Shown here one piece after another: positions 12,241 to 23,889 of a stretch of DNA of 64,000 nucleotides. The translations under genes and the position numbers were made by a program. Numbering within the stretch: position 1 is the first letter of the stretch; the number at the start of each line of letters is the position of its first letter. Source of the stretch: Paragonimus skrjabini miyazakii (lineage: Eukaryota > Platyhelminthes > Trematoda > Plagiorchiida > Troglotrematidae); assembly GCA_014338405.1 (NCBI GenBank), contig JTDE01001103.1, positions 20,501 through 84,500 on the forward strand. The letters run 5' to 3'. Under the pieces are notes generated by a model. That model saw only the letters and a list, made by a program, of their open reading frames with translations, was not told where the DNA came from and made no database searches.

Positions 12241-12508
12241 TTTTAAAAAAGCGAAAGTGGATGAGCGTTCTCATATGATAATTCGGTCGTGTCTAACGTG
12301 AGGTCAATGGCGCAGTGGTAAACACGGTTGCCTCATGAACAGAATGTCCGTGGTTCAAGTCCCGGCAGTGGCGATGATATACACTACTGACGAGCTTTAA
12401 TGAGAGCGAAATTCGAGTCTAGTGCTTCTTTTCGAGAGGGGCCGACTGGAAAGTCTATGGGAATGCAACAGCTGCGATCAATTGTGGGTGATGTTCAATC
12501 TATATGAA
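11820..12508. repeat. Large inverted repeat (about 258-nt arms)
   Basis: Arms 11820-12078 and 12251-12508 are near-perfect reverse complements, separated by 172 nt. An RNA through this region could fold into a long hairpin. The arms are two SINE units in head-to-head orientation. Confidence 0.85.
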
Positions 12509-12530
12509 AATCAATATCCCCCACTACTCA
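12251..12530 (+). repeat. tRNA-like SINE unit (right arm of inverted pair)
   Basis: This plus-strand copy of the same unit has an A box at 12308-12319 and a B box at 12352-12362. It mirrors 11820-12078 almost base for base across a 172-nt spacer. The copy ends in the CACTACTCATCAG-like terminus. The high identity between arms suggests a recent origin or recent gene conversion. Confidence 0.78.
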
Positions 12531-15500
12531 TCAGAAATCTCGATTCATTGAGTTTCTATTGGTTATTTTATTGACAAGACGTATCAGTAAAATGATGAAA
12601 TACAATTGGTGCTGTCGCTTCAGCTTTCCCATTGGTCGGTTTCACTTCGCTAGTAACTTGTTTGTTTTGACACATGACGCACTTAAACAACTTGTTTCAA
12701 CGCGTGACGCACTTAAACAACTTTTTTAATCCGACACTCGTTATAGCAAAATCCGACGCTGGAGCAGCGTGCCGTCCTGATTGGTTTCCACGCCGACATA
12801 CCAGTCTGCTCGCTTTGTCGACACTGATTGGCCGTTGTCTCCCGCGAATCCCTGGTTGACTTCGTATCGATGCGTTTATCCAATCCAGCTCCTTTACAGC
12901 AAGTGCCTACTTTTTCACCATGAATCAGTTTGAATGTACAGTGGTTATTAGGAAGTGAAAAGCAGGCGTCTCTCCCAATCCCCATCAGGCCACTTCGGAT
13001 GTTACCACAGATTAAAAATGACTGCAATTTGTAACCTCCGCGTATAATATCAACGAATTGTGTTGTCACTGGGCAATAATGCGCTAGCAGAAGATAAGTC
13101 TTGATTATCACGACTGGAACGTACGCATAATTATCAATCCATTAACCGCAATATATAAGCTGACTTTGCCTCAAAATTGAATATTGTTAGCGTTTTGCGT
13201 AAGACACTAAAAAACACTTGGAATACGTTCAAGCATGCTGATGTGTTACTACCCTAGTAGCAAAATTGGATGAAGCTAGCGCGGGTCCAGCATCGGCATC
13301 AACAAATTAACGGTGAGCAAACGGCAGGTATTATGACACAAGCCTTCTGCGCGCACAATGCCAAAAATTGCGAATGATGTCTTTCAGGCGCTTAAAATGA
13401 GTGATTCCATTAGAAACGATTTCAGTGCTCACGCCCACCATTTTCGAGGCTTCTCCGCTCCCTTAACCGGATTTTAAACAAAATTCTAGAACGAGAAAAT
13501 TTACACTGTGTTCCCTTATATTATCACCTCTTAGCCACATCAACGTGTTCTGCCGCCAGATTCGTTTATCCAAACGATCTAATCCGAGTCACCAGCAGCC
13601 TAGTTCGCTAGATAACATCCACGTAGATGCAAAAGGGAGGGACATAGAATGGGAACTTGGCAATCAGGTGAAGTTATAAGGTTGCGATTGAAATTGTGCA
13701 TTTTCGCACATAATTTACGTAGAGGAGGAACAAAACAGGACAGCCCCGAATAATTCTTCGCTAGCCTTGCCCGATATTTACCTGCTACCAATGCGCTCTG
13801 CAAATACTATTTTGTGAACCTTTGGTTTGGCAAGAAAGAGCAACCGAGTGTAAGTTACTGTAACTATTCCTTTCTAATTTGGCCATGAACCGGTATATTG
13901 GGGGGCATCAACAGGGTAATTTACCATCCACGATCGCACGATTGCAAACTCGGATTGATACGCACCCCCGAAATAATAACATACTGATTGTGAAAAGTGA
14001 GTACACAATGAAGTCAGACAAGTTTTGAACGATAGGCACATTGTAATGCTGCAACGGCTGGTGCGATATGACAATTTTGACGCACACAGATTTGTTGCTA
14101 CTCAGAGGCAGACTCGGTTAAACCAGCAAAGCAGTCGTTCTACACAAGCTGTATTTAGAAGCGCGAGGATGAAAGTAAAAGTTTAAGGTAACAACTCATT
14201 AAAATGATCGAATCTGGATTTTCCAATTATGCTGTTGCGTGCAAAAACCTAAGTACTAATAGTAGTTATCTGCGACCATCAAAGTTTTCTCAGTATATAA
14301 ACGATTTCACTGACAAGTGTCAGCAGAAATGGAATGCCCCGAAGCCGCAGTAATGCTTCGCTACTTAGGTAATCCCTTCATTGTCTACGGTAGGTCCCTT
14401 ATTGTACGAAGACACAACAGTGAAGCAGACCGTCTGGATTGATCCCTTCCGGATGGACGTGCAAACGCTTGGTGAGTAACAGTTTCAACATCACATATAT
14501 AAGCGCATAGTGAGCATGGGAACCATAGATGAAACTGGTCGCGTTGTTATTGCAAATAAGGCCGGGAATAGGCTGCTGTTAAAGAATGGTGGGTCACCAA
14601 CTTGCTTATGGCACAGCGTTGATGAGGAAACTCACAATGCTTTTGGCGTAAGCTGACTAAGTCAACGCGAAAACTTATGTTTCTTTTCGTCTTCGTCAAT
14701 TAATTACCTTCGTCATCTAGTGGTGCACTCATCCTACGTTCATAAACATGTGTCAACCTGATCAGTCACGTGTTGTTTTATTCGGCTTTGTTGGTAAATT
14801 GTATATTTGATGTTTTATTCGGATTCAAATGCAAAACCTTTCGAGTTCTGCAGGGTAACTCCGTGACAGTTGTTTGCCTTCCCCTTGCTCCCGCTACCTT
14901 TGAGGAAAGACACAACATGAGCAACGTTGGGTCCCTTCACGACTGTTTTCTTTTATCAGATAATGAGAACCGGCTATCACAAATCACGATTCAAAACTGT
15001 TTTCAAGGTATCCTGACAATAATTATTCACTCTTAACCACTTCCTTTGGTGCCGCCCAACAGGTCTTCATACGTCTATCAAGTCGTTGACTGAAGCAAGC
15101 GATTGCTTGTTGTGACAAGTAATTCACGGTCGCATAGTCAGTGACAGCAAACCGGTTTGGTAGACTGTCAAAATATATGTGTGCTGTTTTTTCATAATAT
15201 TTTTCCGTTGCGTACACAAGCCTTAAGAAGCACCGTCAATTAGTTCATTATCAGGCTGAAAGAATGAGTAAGTCAATGTCCAGAGCAAAACAGAATTGGC
15301 GGTCCTGCTGTACGTTAGCTTAACTTATCTTTTCATCAGTCGTTCTTGACTGCGTAGGACTGTTCACTGAATTGAAGGTAGGCATTGAGGAATGTGGCTA
15401 TCCAATATTTGTCGCTTGAGATCACTGTGGAAACGATAAGCGCTACATTCTTCTGCCCTTCCAGGCTTGGAATATCTACATCGTTCCCGTCGAACCAGTC

Positions 15501-16799
15501 CCAATGCGTGAGACACTACATACCGACTGTTTCAATGGTTTTCACTGGATAGGCTCATTGTCATACTGCTGTGTATCCTCAGGGGTTCTGGTTGGAAGAG
15601 CGTCGGTACAACAACCAGTAGCCAAACAACATCCAGGTTCCACCACTAACGAATTTGTGGACAATGTAATCGTTCGCATACATGAACAGACAACTTGGTC
15701 TTCACTAGTCTGTTACTCGCGCTAAATTCCTCACCGCTCAACAACTGCGTACTCCGCGAATCTCGCGTTATCGCACTATTACGTAAGCTAGCAAGTGACG
15801 AAGACCATTTCATGGGTGAGTCCATGTTGTAACCTTGGTTGCGTCCGGATGTAGTTGATTATTTGTGATGGCCAACTCGTGAGTAACACGAATTTGCATC
15901 AAATACTGAACATTTTCACTGTCCTGACCAAATTGGTTTTCCGCCATCAAACTGTGTTATAAATTTATCGAAAAGTCATGCGGATTTGATGGCACCCTAC
16001 TCGCAAAGGTTATCACGGAGGAAGTGCTGCGCAGAATGATAGAAACGAAAAGAGCTCATATTAACTTAAAGGGGATTTTACCAAATCGTTGATTGCAAGA
16101 GCAGGCAGAAGCTTTGCCAGACTGTCACAATACGGTCATGCATCATGGCTAACCCCACATTTCAAGCCAATATGAAAGTTCTGGTCCCTACTCTCAAGTG
16201 GGGATCGGCGTCCCCAAATGTATCAACTCGCGCGACTACGTCCACGACAGAAGTGGCTGCCCACATCCCCTTGGATGGCAAACCATCTGTTTTGCTGAGT
16301 GGTTCTAAAGAGGTAGCCCTCAAAAGCGACGCAGATCCCCACTCTTCCTTCGCATCCCCGATACCTCCACCTGAAGAAGTTTTCCTAAACTTTACTTTAT
16401 TCTTAAGTCGCGTAACCCTGAGTTAACTGGCGTCACCTCCTGCACCCAAGGAAGCTCGTACTTTGCTAGCTTTCGATCTGAAGTGCCACTCAATTTTTCG
16501 TAGTTGAAAAACTGAACACCATCCTTTAGTAGTTTGGAGAGTGAAGGCAGTTTGAGAGCTGTTGACTTTAAACTAAAATATCGGCCCAAATGTCCCATAG
16601 GGTGTTAACATACGTTCGGGCAGTGATGAAACAACTATTACCCTCAAAAAACGTGCGAAATTCTGCCGCTGTTTATGCATTTCCTCAGCTACTAAGATTA
16701 CTTTCTCAAGCCGTTCCTAGTGCTCTTCTGCCTCTTCATGCATTCAGCCAAATGAGAAAGTAGCTCTCAGATGTGTATAAGCTGATTATCTGAACCTTC
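12531..16799. other. No recognised gene; possible LINE ORF1 debris at the right end
   Basis: No motif was recognised in the scattered short frames, the longest being 132 codons at 12713-13111 (minus). A plus-strand 93-codon frame at 16145-16426, rich in Ser, Pro and Thr, lies about 400 nt ahead of the LINE endonuclease at 16.8 kb in the same orientation. It could be what remains of an ORF1. Confidence 0.3.
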
Positions 16800-17260
16800 T
16801 ACACTAACTACCAAAAATCAAACTGTTGACAGACGACAATAACTCTTACACTCTTGCATTTGCAGAAACCTGGCTATTCGCAGATATCTGTGATAATGAA
16901 CGGCATGTTCCTGTTTACTAACTGTACCAACTAAACTTCTCCTGTGTATGTATGGGGGCTCTGTTCTCCTCTCGAGTCAGAAACTTCCGGTACCGACCGT
17001 CATGTAGGAACTTACACTCCGGAAAAATGTGAAGCTTTGTGGTTCAAGCTTCTGTTTCATAATCGTTGCAAAATTCTCGTCAGTGTTATTTACTGTTTGC
17101 TTTCGTACAGATCACCCGGCGAGGAGGCCATTCTTGCTACCGTAGGCCGTCTCTCTTCCACACAGCGTTTCTCCCAATTTTTCATTGTGGATGACTTCAT
17201 CGTACCCAAACTCTGTTGGGTAGCTGTTTCTTGTGGGTTTCTTGTGGATTTTTGAAATCC
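16800..17260 (+). mobile_element. LINE endonuclease (APE-type) fragment
   Basis: The plus-strand frames read LAFAETWLFADICDNE, corresponding to the AITETWL motif of LINE endonucleases, then KILVSVIYCLLSYRSPGEEA and FFIVDDFIVPKLCW. The last of these corresponds to the LILGDFNxPxIxW active-site block, with the glycine changed and the asparagine lost (VDDFIVP). Such changes would kill the enzyme. No RT from this copy was found downstream. Confidence 0.65.
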
Positions 17261-20200
17261 TCGACCGTGCCGATGACCTGCAAATGGATACAGCAGCAGG
17301 TGTAAATTGAATCATATTTGCTGCCACAGGCAGGCCGAATTTTTGACAGGAAAGACCTCCACCGATCAGCAGTTGACACGTACTCTTAATTGCATCGAGT
17401 GGCATCAGAATTCTAGCATACTATCTCATATCTCTGAACCATAACCACATGGTTACCAACCAAGCTATTTAAGTGAGTTCGTCGTATTTTTGAGGCAAAA
17501 TGCATAATTTGCTGTAAAGGAAGCGCTTCGTTTTGTGTAGCCGCGGGGATGTGTACAAAACCTTAGTTCATAACTCTGTTGCATTTGTCATAATTCATGA
17601 TAAAAACCAGCTTCTTATGTGACCAGTTAAATAGCAAACAATTATGTGCTCATCAGTAATCTGAAGTTAATAGGTATTCTTATTTCCTTTTATTATTTTG
17701 GACTTTGTCAAGTGGACCGCGCTCCCCCTTTAAAAGGCGAGAAAACCAGCAAAGTAGCGCATTTTTGTTGTCTTTACCTTACTTCCTGATGTTCTCCCCG
17801 CGGCATGTTTACACCCTTTTCAACAAACTACAGCAGTTACATGAGGCTCAGCGGTCTCGGTGGCCTATGAGAATATACGTAATGACACGTCTATGTCGAA
17901 CAGTAGTGCACCGGTCACAAATGTTAGTTTACCTTTCACACAATGCGTGTTGAATGAGTAGATGGCGACATTGCCTTCTGCTAATTCATCACGAGACGGT
18001 GGAAGACTTGAGTAGATGAGAGGGCCATAAACTAAGCGTGTTTGAAATCACCCTATATGAAACGTATACGCCGAATCCTGAAGTCTGAGGAGAAAGGCAC
18101 GTACTGCTTTGGAACACCACTTGCTTATTCCACCAGATATGTATCAGGTTTAAATAAGTATTAAACTCTAGTGATTTGTTCATTCGTGGCAGGTAATTAG
18201 TTAGAACGATTTAGTATTAAAGATACGTGGGGTTTTGTTGAAGATACTGCAATGACGATTAACACTGTACACGCGACTTTGGTTGAGGCCCGAACAGTCA
18301 CCAGGAAAACCTATATTCTGCGCAAATTTATTTGTGAATATCATCGTCCACTGATTGAGCTAACGAGTGTGTATGGCATACGACGGCGTAAGGAATGGAC
18401 TGAGAATGAAGAAGCAGTGTGAACCTCAGACGTACTCGGCTTCCAGCCAAGGCACATAAAATGGCAGATTTCACACTAACCATTGTACAACGTTTCATGT
18501 GTGAAGTAACTAAAACAAAGCACATGCGTCGACAAGAAACTGGCGACGAACAAAAGTGTCATTATAACCAAACGGTCCCCGAAGCAAGTTCAAACGTGTG
18601 GAGCAAGGTGATGAACAAAATAGACGCACTTCCGTAGCACCACGTACCGAAGGCCTGTCAAACGATCCATATTTGTGAGGCAGTTACTAGTGCCATTACA
18701 GAAAATAGAGACCGGAACACATGTAGGACTAGACAGGTTGAGGTCATGTGAAGCGCACCATGACCAGGTGAAACCGTAACTACCTGAGTTTGGAGTAAAC
18801 TCCCTAAGTGTATGATACCGTGAACAGGGTGTTTTCATTTGAAGTACTGACAGGCTTTGCACTCTTCACTATAACAGTTATTTTGCATTTTCATTTAGAG
18901 GAAACAATTGCCAATAGCTTGATATTCACTTATGCACTCACATCCTATTGATTACGTCAACACACACTGGAGACACCGTTGTCAACATAGCTAAATGGAT
19001 GTGAGAGTATATGGACATCACAAAGTGGACATTCATTATCAGATGAACAAAATAATTATATATATGCATGCAGGGTTCCTGGTCCCGGTACAATTATATC
19101 CATAGGTAATCACCAGCAGATGATGCATGCGTCCAGCTATAGACAGCAGGTAAGTTTACCCGTTCACAACTCCGCAAGCTTGTTGGAGTGTCATCATGAA
19201 CCCCCTCTTTCATCCGTAAATACACACGCCCGCAACTTTGCACAGTGAACTGACGTATAGTAGTTTGAATAAAAACGCGAGTGGATGGGTGCTCAAGTAG
19301 AGGCATGGTGTTATATTGAAATACAGTCACGGAAGTTTTAGAATGTGACCCAAGGAGACCCCAATACATGCGTCAGCATTGTGCACGGAAACGTAAGGCG
19401 ACGCACTACAAGCGATGAAAACTGTGCAAACAAGGACATGAATGCACTTAAACAGGCTTCCGCTAGAAAAACCTGGTCCATTATTGCTCGCCTGCCAATG
19501 GACTGCTATCAAAATAGAATGGCAAAATCTTTGGTCGCAGCACTTAACACACCTACAAAACCTGTACTCCTGCAAACGGCGCGATCTATTCACCTTCAAG
19601 ATAGCGACTTTTATTTTTTCACTCAGAGGTAAAACGGCTCAATCAACGCACCACCCCAACAATAATAAGGAATCGCTTGAACTTGCAGTGTTCTATAGGC
19701 CTAGATAGTGTTAGTCCAACACAATCGTTCGTCTTGATGGTCACGAAAGTAGATACAATTTTAGGTTCGACATCACTCAGTCGAAAGCTCAAAGCTGATA
19801 AAGTCTTATTTTTGGGCAATGCTCGGATTGACACCAGCGTCCTTGTTTAGATTTTTTGACGTATGGTTGAACTGCGTGGCCTCCAAAGACTTTCCCGCAT
19901 CTCCCAGTGAGCGTTCGCGTGAACTCTATACTCAACATCTCGGTTCTGGCAGTCAGTCAGCAATGCGTAGTCAACGGACCTTGCCTTGCTGCCGGGCATG
20001 AGCGCGGGATTGGTCTTCATGGAACCAACGGTAAGCGTCACACAACGCTAGTAAACGAACATATCAAAAACGATTCAGAAAACTGGAGAAATCGATAGGG
20101 ACAACTATTCAGCGTAATACTGGGAAGTTCAAGATGCAAAAACTTAAAAAGGTTCCAGTTCTGCTTCCTGATGGACTCCATTCTCTCAGCCCCGGAAAGT

Positions 20201-20739
20201 AATGTAGTATTTCATCATGTCTAACAGAGTGGATTAACCCCATCTGCTTCGTTTCAAGTGAGTGGCAGTCATATGTCTTATGTAACCGAGAGATAAACCG
20301 TCAGTTTCTTTTGATGTCCGCACATCTTGCGCAGATGGAAACAAGTTAATCAGCGTTTTTTGGTCCAAAACTAATAATTTTAATTACGGCAAACCAAGAA
20401 AAGTTAAATAAGGCCGATGTAGCTAGTACCACTTCTCAAGAAGCTCTACTGATTTAAGTTCAAGGTTAGTTCAAGAACGAGAAGGTTGGATTTGTAAAAA
20501 AACCAAGCCAAATAATGAACAACAACAAAATAGTGAGACTGGGTGCGTGTATATAAATTTTTGTTACCGGGATCTAGTGTAAGATAGGATGATGCAGTCG
20601 GAGGGTGTCGAGCTAGATTTTTTGCTGAAAACTATTCGCACATTATGAAATAATCTCATATTAGTTTCTTTCCGTGAGCCAAATTAGTTTTGACACAATT
20701 GTATGCGTTAAGCGACGAACTGTTTGGCTGTGACCAACT
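17261..20739. other. No recognised gene
   Basis: Open frames of up to 97 codons overlap on both strands without identifiable motifs. No tRNA, SINE or LINE similarity was seen. Confidence 0.35.
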
Positions 20740-21700
20740 TGCTAGCTCGGGTAAGCCTTCCAGTAGGGCTGGATAAAAAAATCTAGTCGAGTGTTTTTGT
20801 CCAACGCCACCTCATTCGTTGATCTAGCTACAAACATGAGATTGTATTTTGACATGGATGTAACACAACTTAAAAATAAGAATGGGGGAGGACTATGCCC
20901 TTTAGGACACCACAACCGGTGTTGGCTGGCGATCAGACTCGAGCACCAAACTGAGTTTCTAGTTGTAAATTCAAAAAGATATCCCAAAAATATTCAACAG
21001 CTGACGTTTAAGTTTCAGTCTTTGACAACTTGAAGTAGCCTCTTTCCGTCAGATCGCCTAAACGCATTGCCGTGGTCTAGTTAACACACGGGGATGGCTT
21101 TTGTGTTTCGTCTAGCAATAATGAAACGGAATAGGCTAATGAAGCAAGAACTTTCAAGACTGAACGTAATTGTCGACAGGTCAACTGGCTGAGATCCGTG
21201 GCTTTTGCAAGAGATTCCACTGGAGCAAGAATGAGCCGTGAAAACGCTTTAAGGGCCACAGCCGCTCAGAAAATGGCATGAAATTTAATCGTTCTGTTTT
21301 TATGATCTAGTATGATGTCTGCTGTCTTCCAGCAGTCAGCATTTCTGTGCCATTTAAAACATCCTGTGAAACACTCGGCTAAAAGTTGACTCGAAATTTT
21401 CGCACAGTCTTCAAGAACTACAGGGTGTAGATTGTCAAGTCCGTCTGCTTTGCGAGATTTCAGTTAGGTAAGTTCTTTAGACAATGTTGGGTTTCCATTC
21501 GAGGTAGACGAATCGGTGGAATCGGAGAAATCTATAAAAGGTGGGAGGATGCTGCGCGTTTGGTAGGGTTACGTTTATGTTTTCCAACGTCGACAAGAGA
21601 TTCCCTGGCAGGATTGGTCAATCAACTTAGGGTTTTTGTGGCCTACTAGACCTCCAAGCACCTTCTCCCATGCAATCTTTTGTTGGTGTTTCGAGAGTTC
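20740..21700 (-). mobile_element. LINE reverse-transcriptase remnant
   Basis: Read on the minus strand from 21700, the frame shows KSRKADGLDNLHPVVLEDCA, then CFKWHRNADCWKTADI, the KSPGPDGLHPxVLKE and WKxAxV blocks of LINE RT. Further on, QHRLWCPKGHSPPPFLFL resembles the SGVPQGSVLGPLLFL block in degraded form near 20880. Many stops and shifts separate the pieces. CR1/jockey-like; the second half is less certain than the first. Confidence 0.6.
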
Positions 21701-23889
21701 AAACTAGTTAAATTATGTATGGTTGACTTTCAAGTGCGCTTGGAATCCTTGGTGGCTCTTCAATTTATCAAAGTGGGTGGGCATGAATAAACAACTTTGA
21801 TTAAGATGAAGATACCATTTTCCTGAGCCTATTATAGTTTTTAGAAAGGGAAGGCCGACGTCCAATTCTACGATTTTCGCAACAAAACTTGTAACATATC
21901 CCATTGAAAACCTTATGACTGAGCTAAACGATAGTCTGGTCAAAGGTATCAGCATGGGCGCGCCTGATGACTGTGAACACTGGCATGTTATTGAGGAAAG
22001 GCAGGCGAAGATGTGCATTCAGGCAGGCAGGAAAGGTAACAATGAAGCGCAGGCTAAAGATTGTAAGAGAGGTGGTAGCGATTCGGCTGGAATTGCAGTA
22101 AAGAATACATGATGACCTACTGTGAACATCCGAAAATACCATTGAAAAACCGTTAACAACTTTGTCAACATCAATCGCAAAACAGCCAGGAGATTACACA
22201 GTAAAACGGGAAGAGGTCAATTAAGAATATGGGTTTGCACTCGAACTTCGAGCAGCTTGCATAACCACAAGAATAAGTAGACAGAACCAGTACAGGTACG
22301 CACAGTGAGTCATTGATACGAGTAAGAACCTCCACTGCGTTCTGCAAAATGCTGAAGGCGATCTATACGCTAACAACTACAACTTTCAATTCGGGCGAAT
22401 AATTATTTGATGTTCTTATGTAATCGGGTTTCTTGTAAAATCATTCCCGTCAAGTTGACGCCTTCCAGAAGTTAAATTTTATTGTTCACTTCAAGCACGC
22501 TATTAAATAATAACGGATGTTCCCACTTACAAGCAAGGAAAAACGCATTTCGACGACGGTACTTCTTTGGGATGCAACCCTCTAACCTGCATGATGTTTT
22601 CCAACATTCTATTTAGCTGATTGAGAACTTCTTTCATTTGCCGACAAAGAGGAGGCAAAAACGCGAACTAACTTCGAATAATCGCTGATGTATTTTGACA
22701 TGGTGCAATCCGCATAATAAAGGTTATTAAAAGAAATCAAAATGGAGAACAACGAGGGAATGCGTTGGAATGAGATAATATCCGGAATAGTGCAGGAAAA
22801 CTGTTGCATGGTTTAGCTTGAAGGCCTTGCTAAGGCTGGGATGGTTGTTTCTTACTTGGTTGTAACAGAAATCCCCGTGCTGCACTTCCCGATCCATTGA
22901 CATTACTCACCATCCTTACCCATGGTCCGTTATGTTTGGCTTAGTACTGCAAACCGAGCACTCAAACGACAAAGAAACTATTGATATGTAACTTCGTTCC
23001 ATGTATACTTAGCAGATTAAACACGATTTGGATTATGTTAGGTTTGACCTGTAATTCAAAGACTCATTACAGACACAGTAAAGTGACGCCAATGGGTTGC
23101 AAGTTTTGGTAGATGACATTTTGGTGGAAACGTGCCCCGAGTCAGCAGTTTCCGCGTAGTCACAATAGATACCAGGCCCAAAATAGAAATACGAATAACG
23201 GGGGTAGATCCAACGTAAATTTTACATAGGCTACAATAGGGCCCGACCAAAAATAAGCGTCAACGATAGATGAAAGTTGGTTTGGAGGCCGAAGATTCAA
23301 CTGTCTGGCGCGCGGGTAGGCCGGAAGTGTGCCTGTTGCCACTGGCGCGCACAGACGAAAATATGTGCTAGTAATCAAACAAAAAGCAGACGACAGACAA
23401 CGACCCTCACGATCCAAGGCAGTGTCAGCTAGCCTTTTTGGAAGAACTTCACACATATTATAGCAGGAGCACTGGGGCTATCTCCAGGTCACCACACAGT
23501 CTCCATAAAAATGAAGTGAGAACACAACGCCTCCATCTACGTTAAGATTAACTGTGGTCAGCCACTGTTGGTCTGGGCTGGTTCATGCCGCAGTGGGTTG
23601 CAATTGGTAATGCAAGTTACAGAATATGCAAGTTTTGGTTCACTGGGACTAAAAGTAAACGAGACATAACTTGACCAGTTCTCTATGAGAAACTTAGGTC
23701 GGTGCACCCTCCAACCCAATCATGCTACAGTGGGCGTTAGCATCGCTGGTGAAGCGATGGCGTCTGTTGACAACAGTGCACTAGGTCTAGGCTGTCCAGA
23801 GACGGCTATCGGAATGCGGAGAAGCTTTTTTAGTCCTCTCAAAGGAAGCAAACTCCAAACCGTTAATGCCAACCGCGTCCCCAATAATC
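21701..23889. other. No recognised gene
   Basis: Several minus-strand frames of 60 to 101 codons lie here without recognised motifs. The part next to 21700 could be an eroded EN-RT linker of the neighbouring LINE. Confidence 0.3.

Noticed and set aside
11967..12362. Functional tRNA genes
   Set aside because: A- and B-box-like sequences are present, but no acceptor stem pairs at the expected distance, and the same sequence recurs as a longer repeat unit.
16145..16426. Separate host gene of 93 codons
   Set aside because: Low-complexity composition and position ahead of a LINE endonuclease suggest ORF1 debris rather than a host gene. The evidence is too weak for either call.
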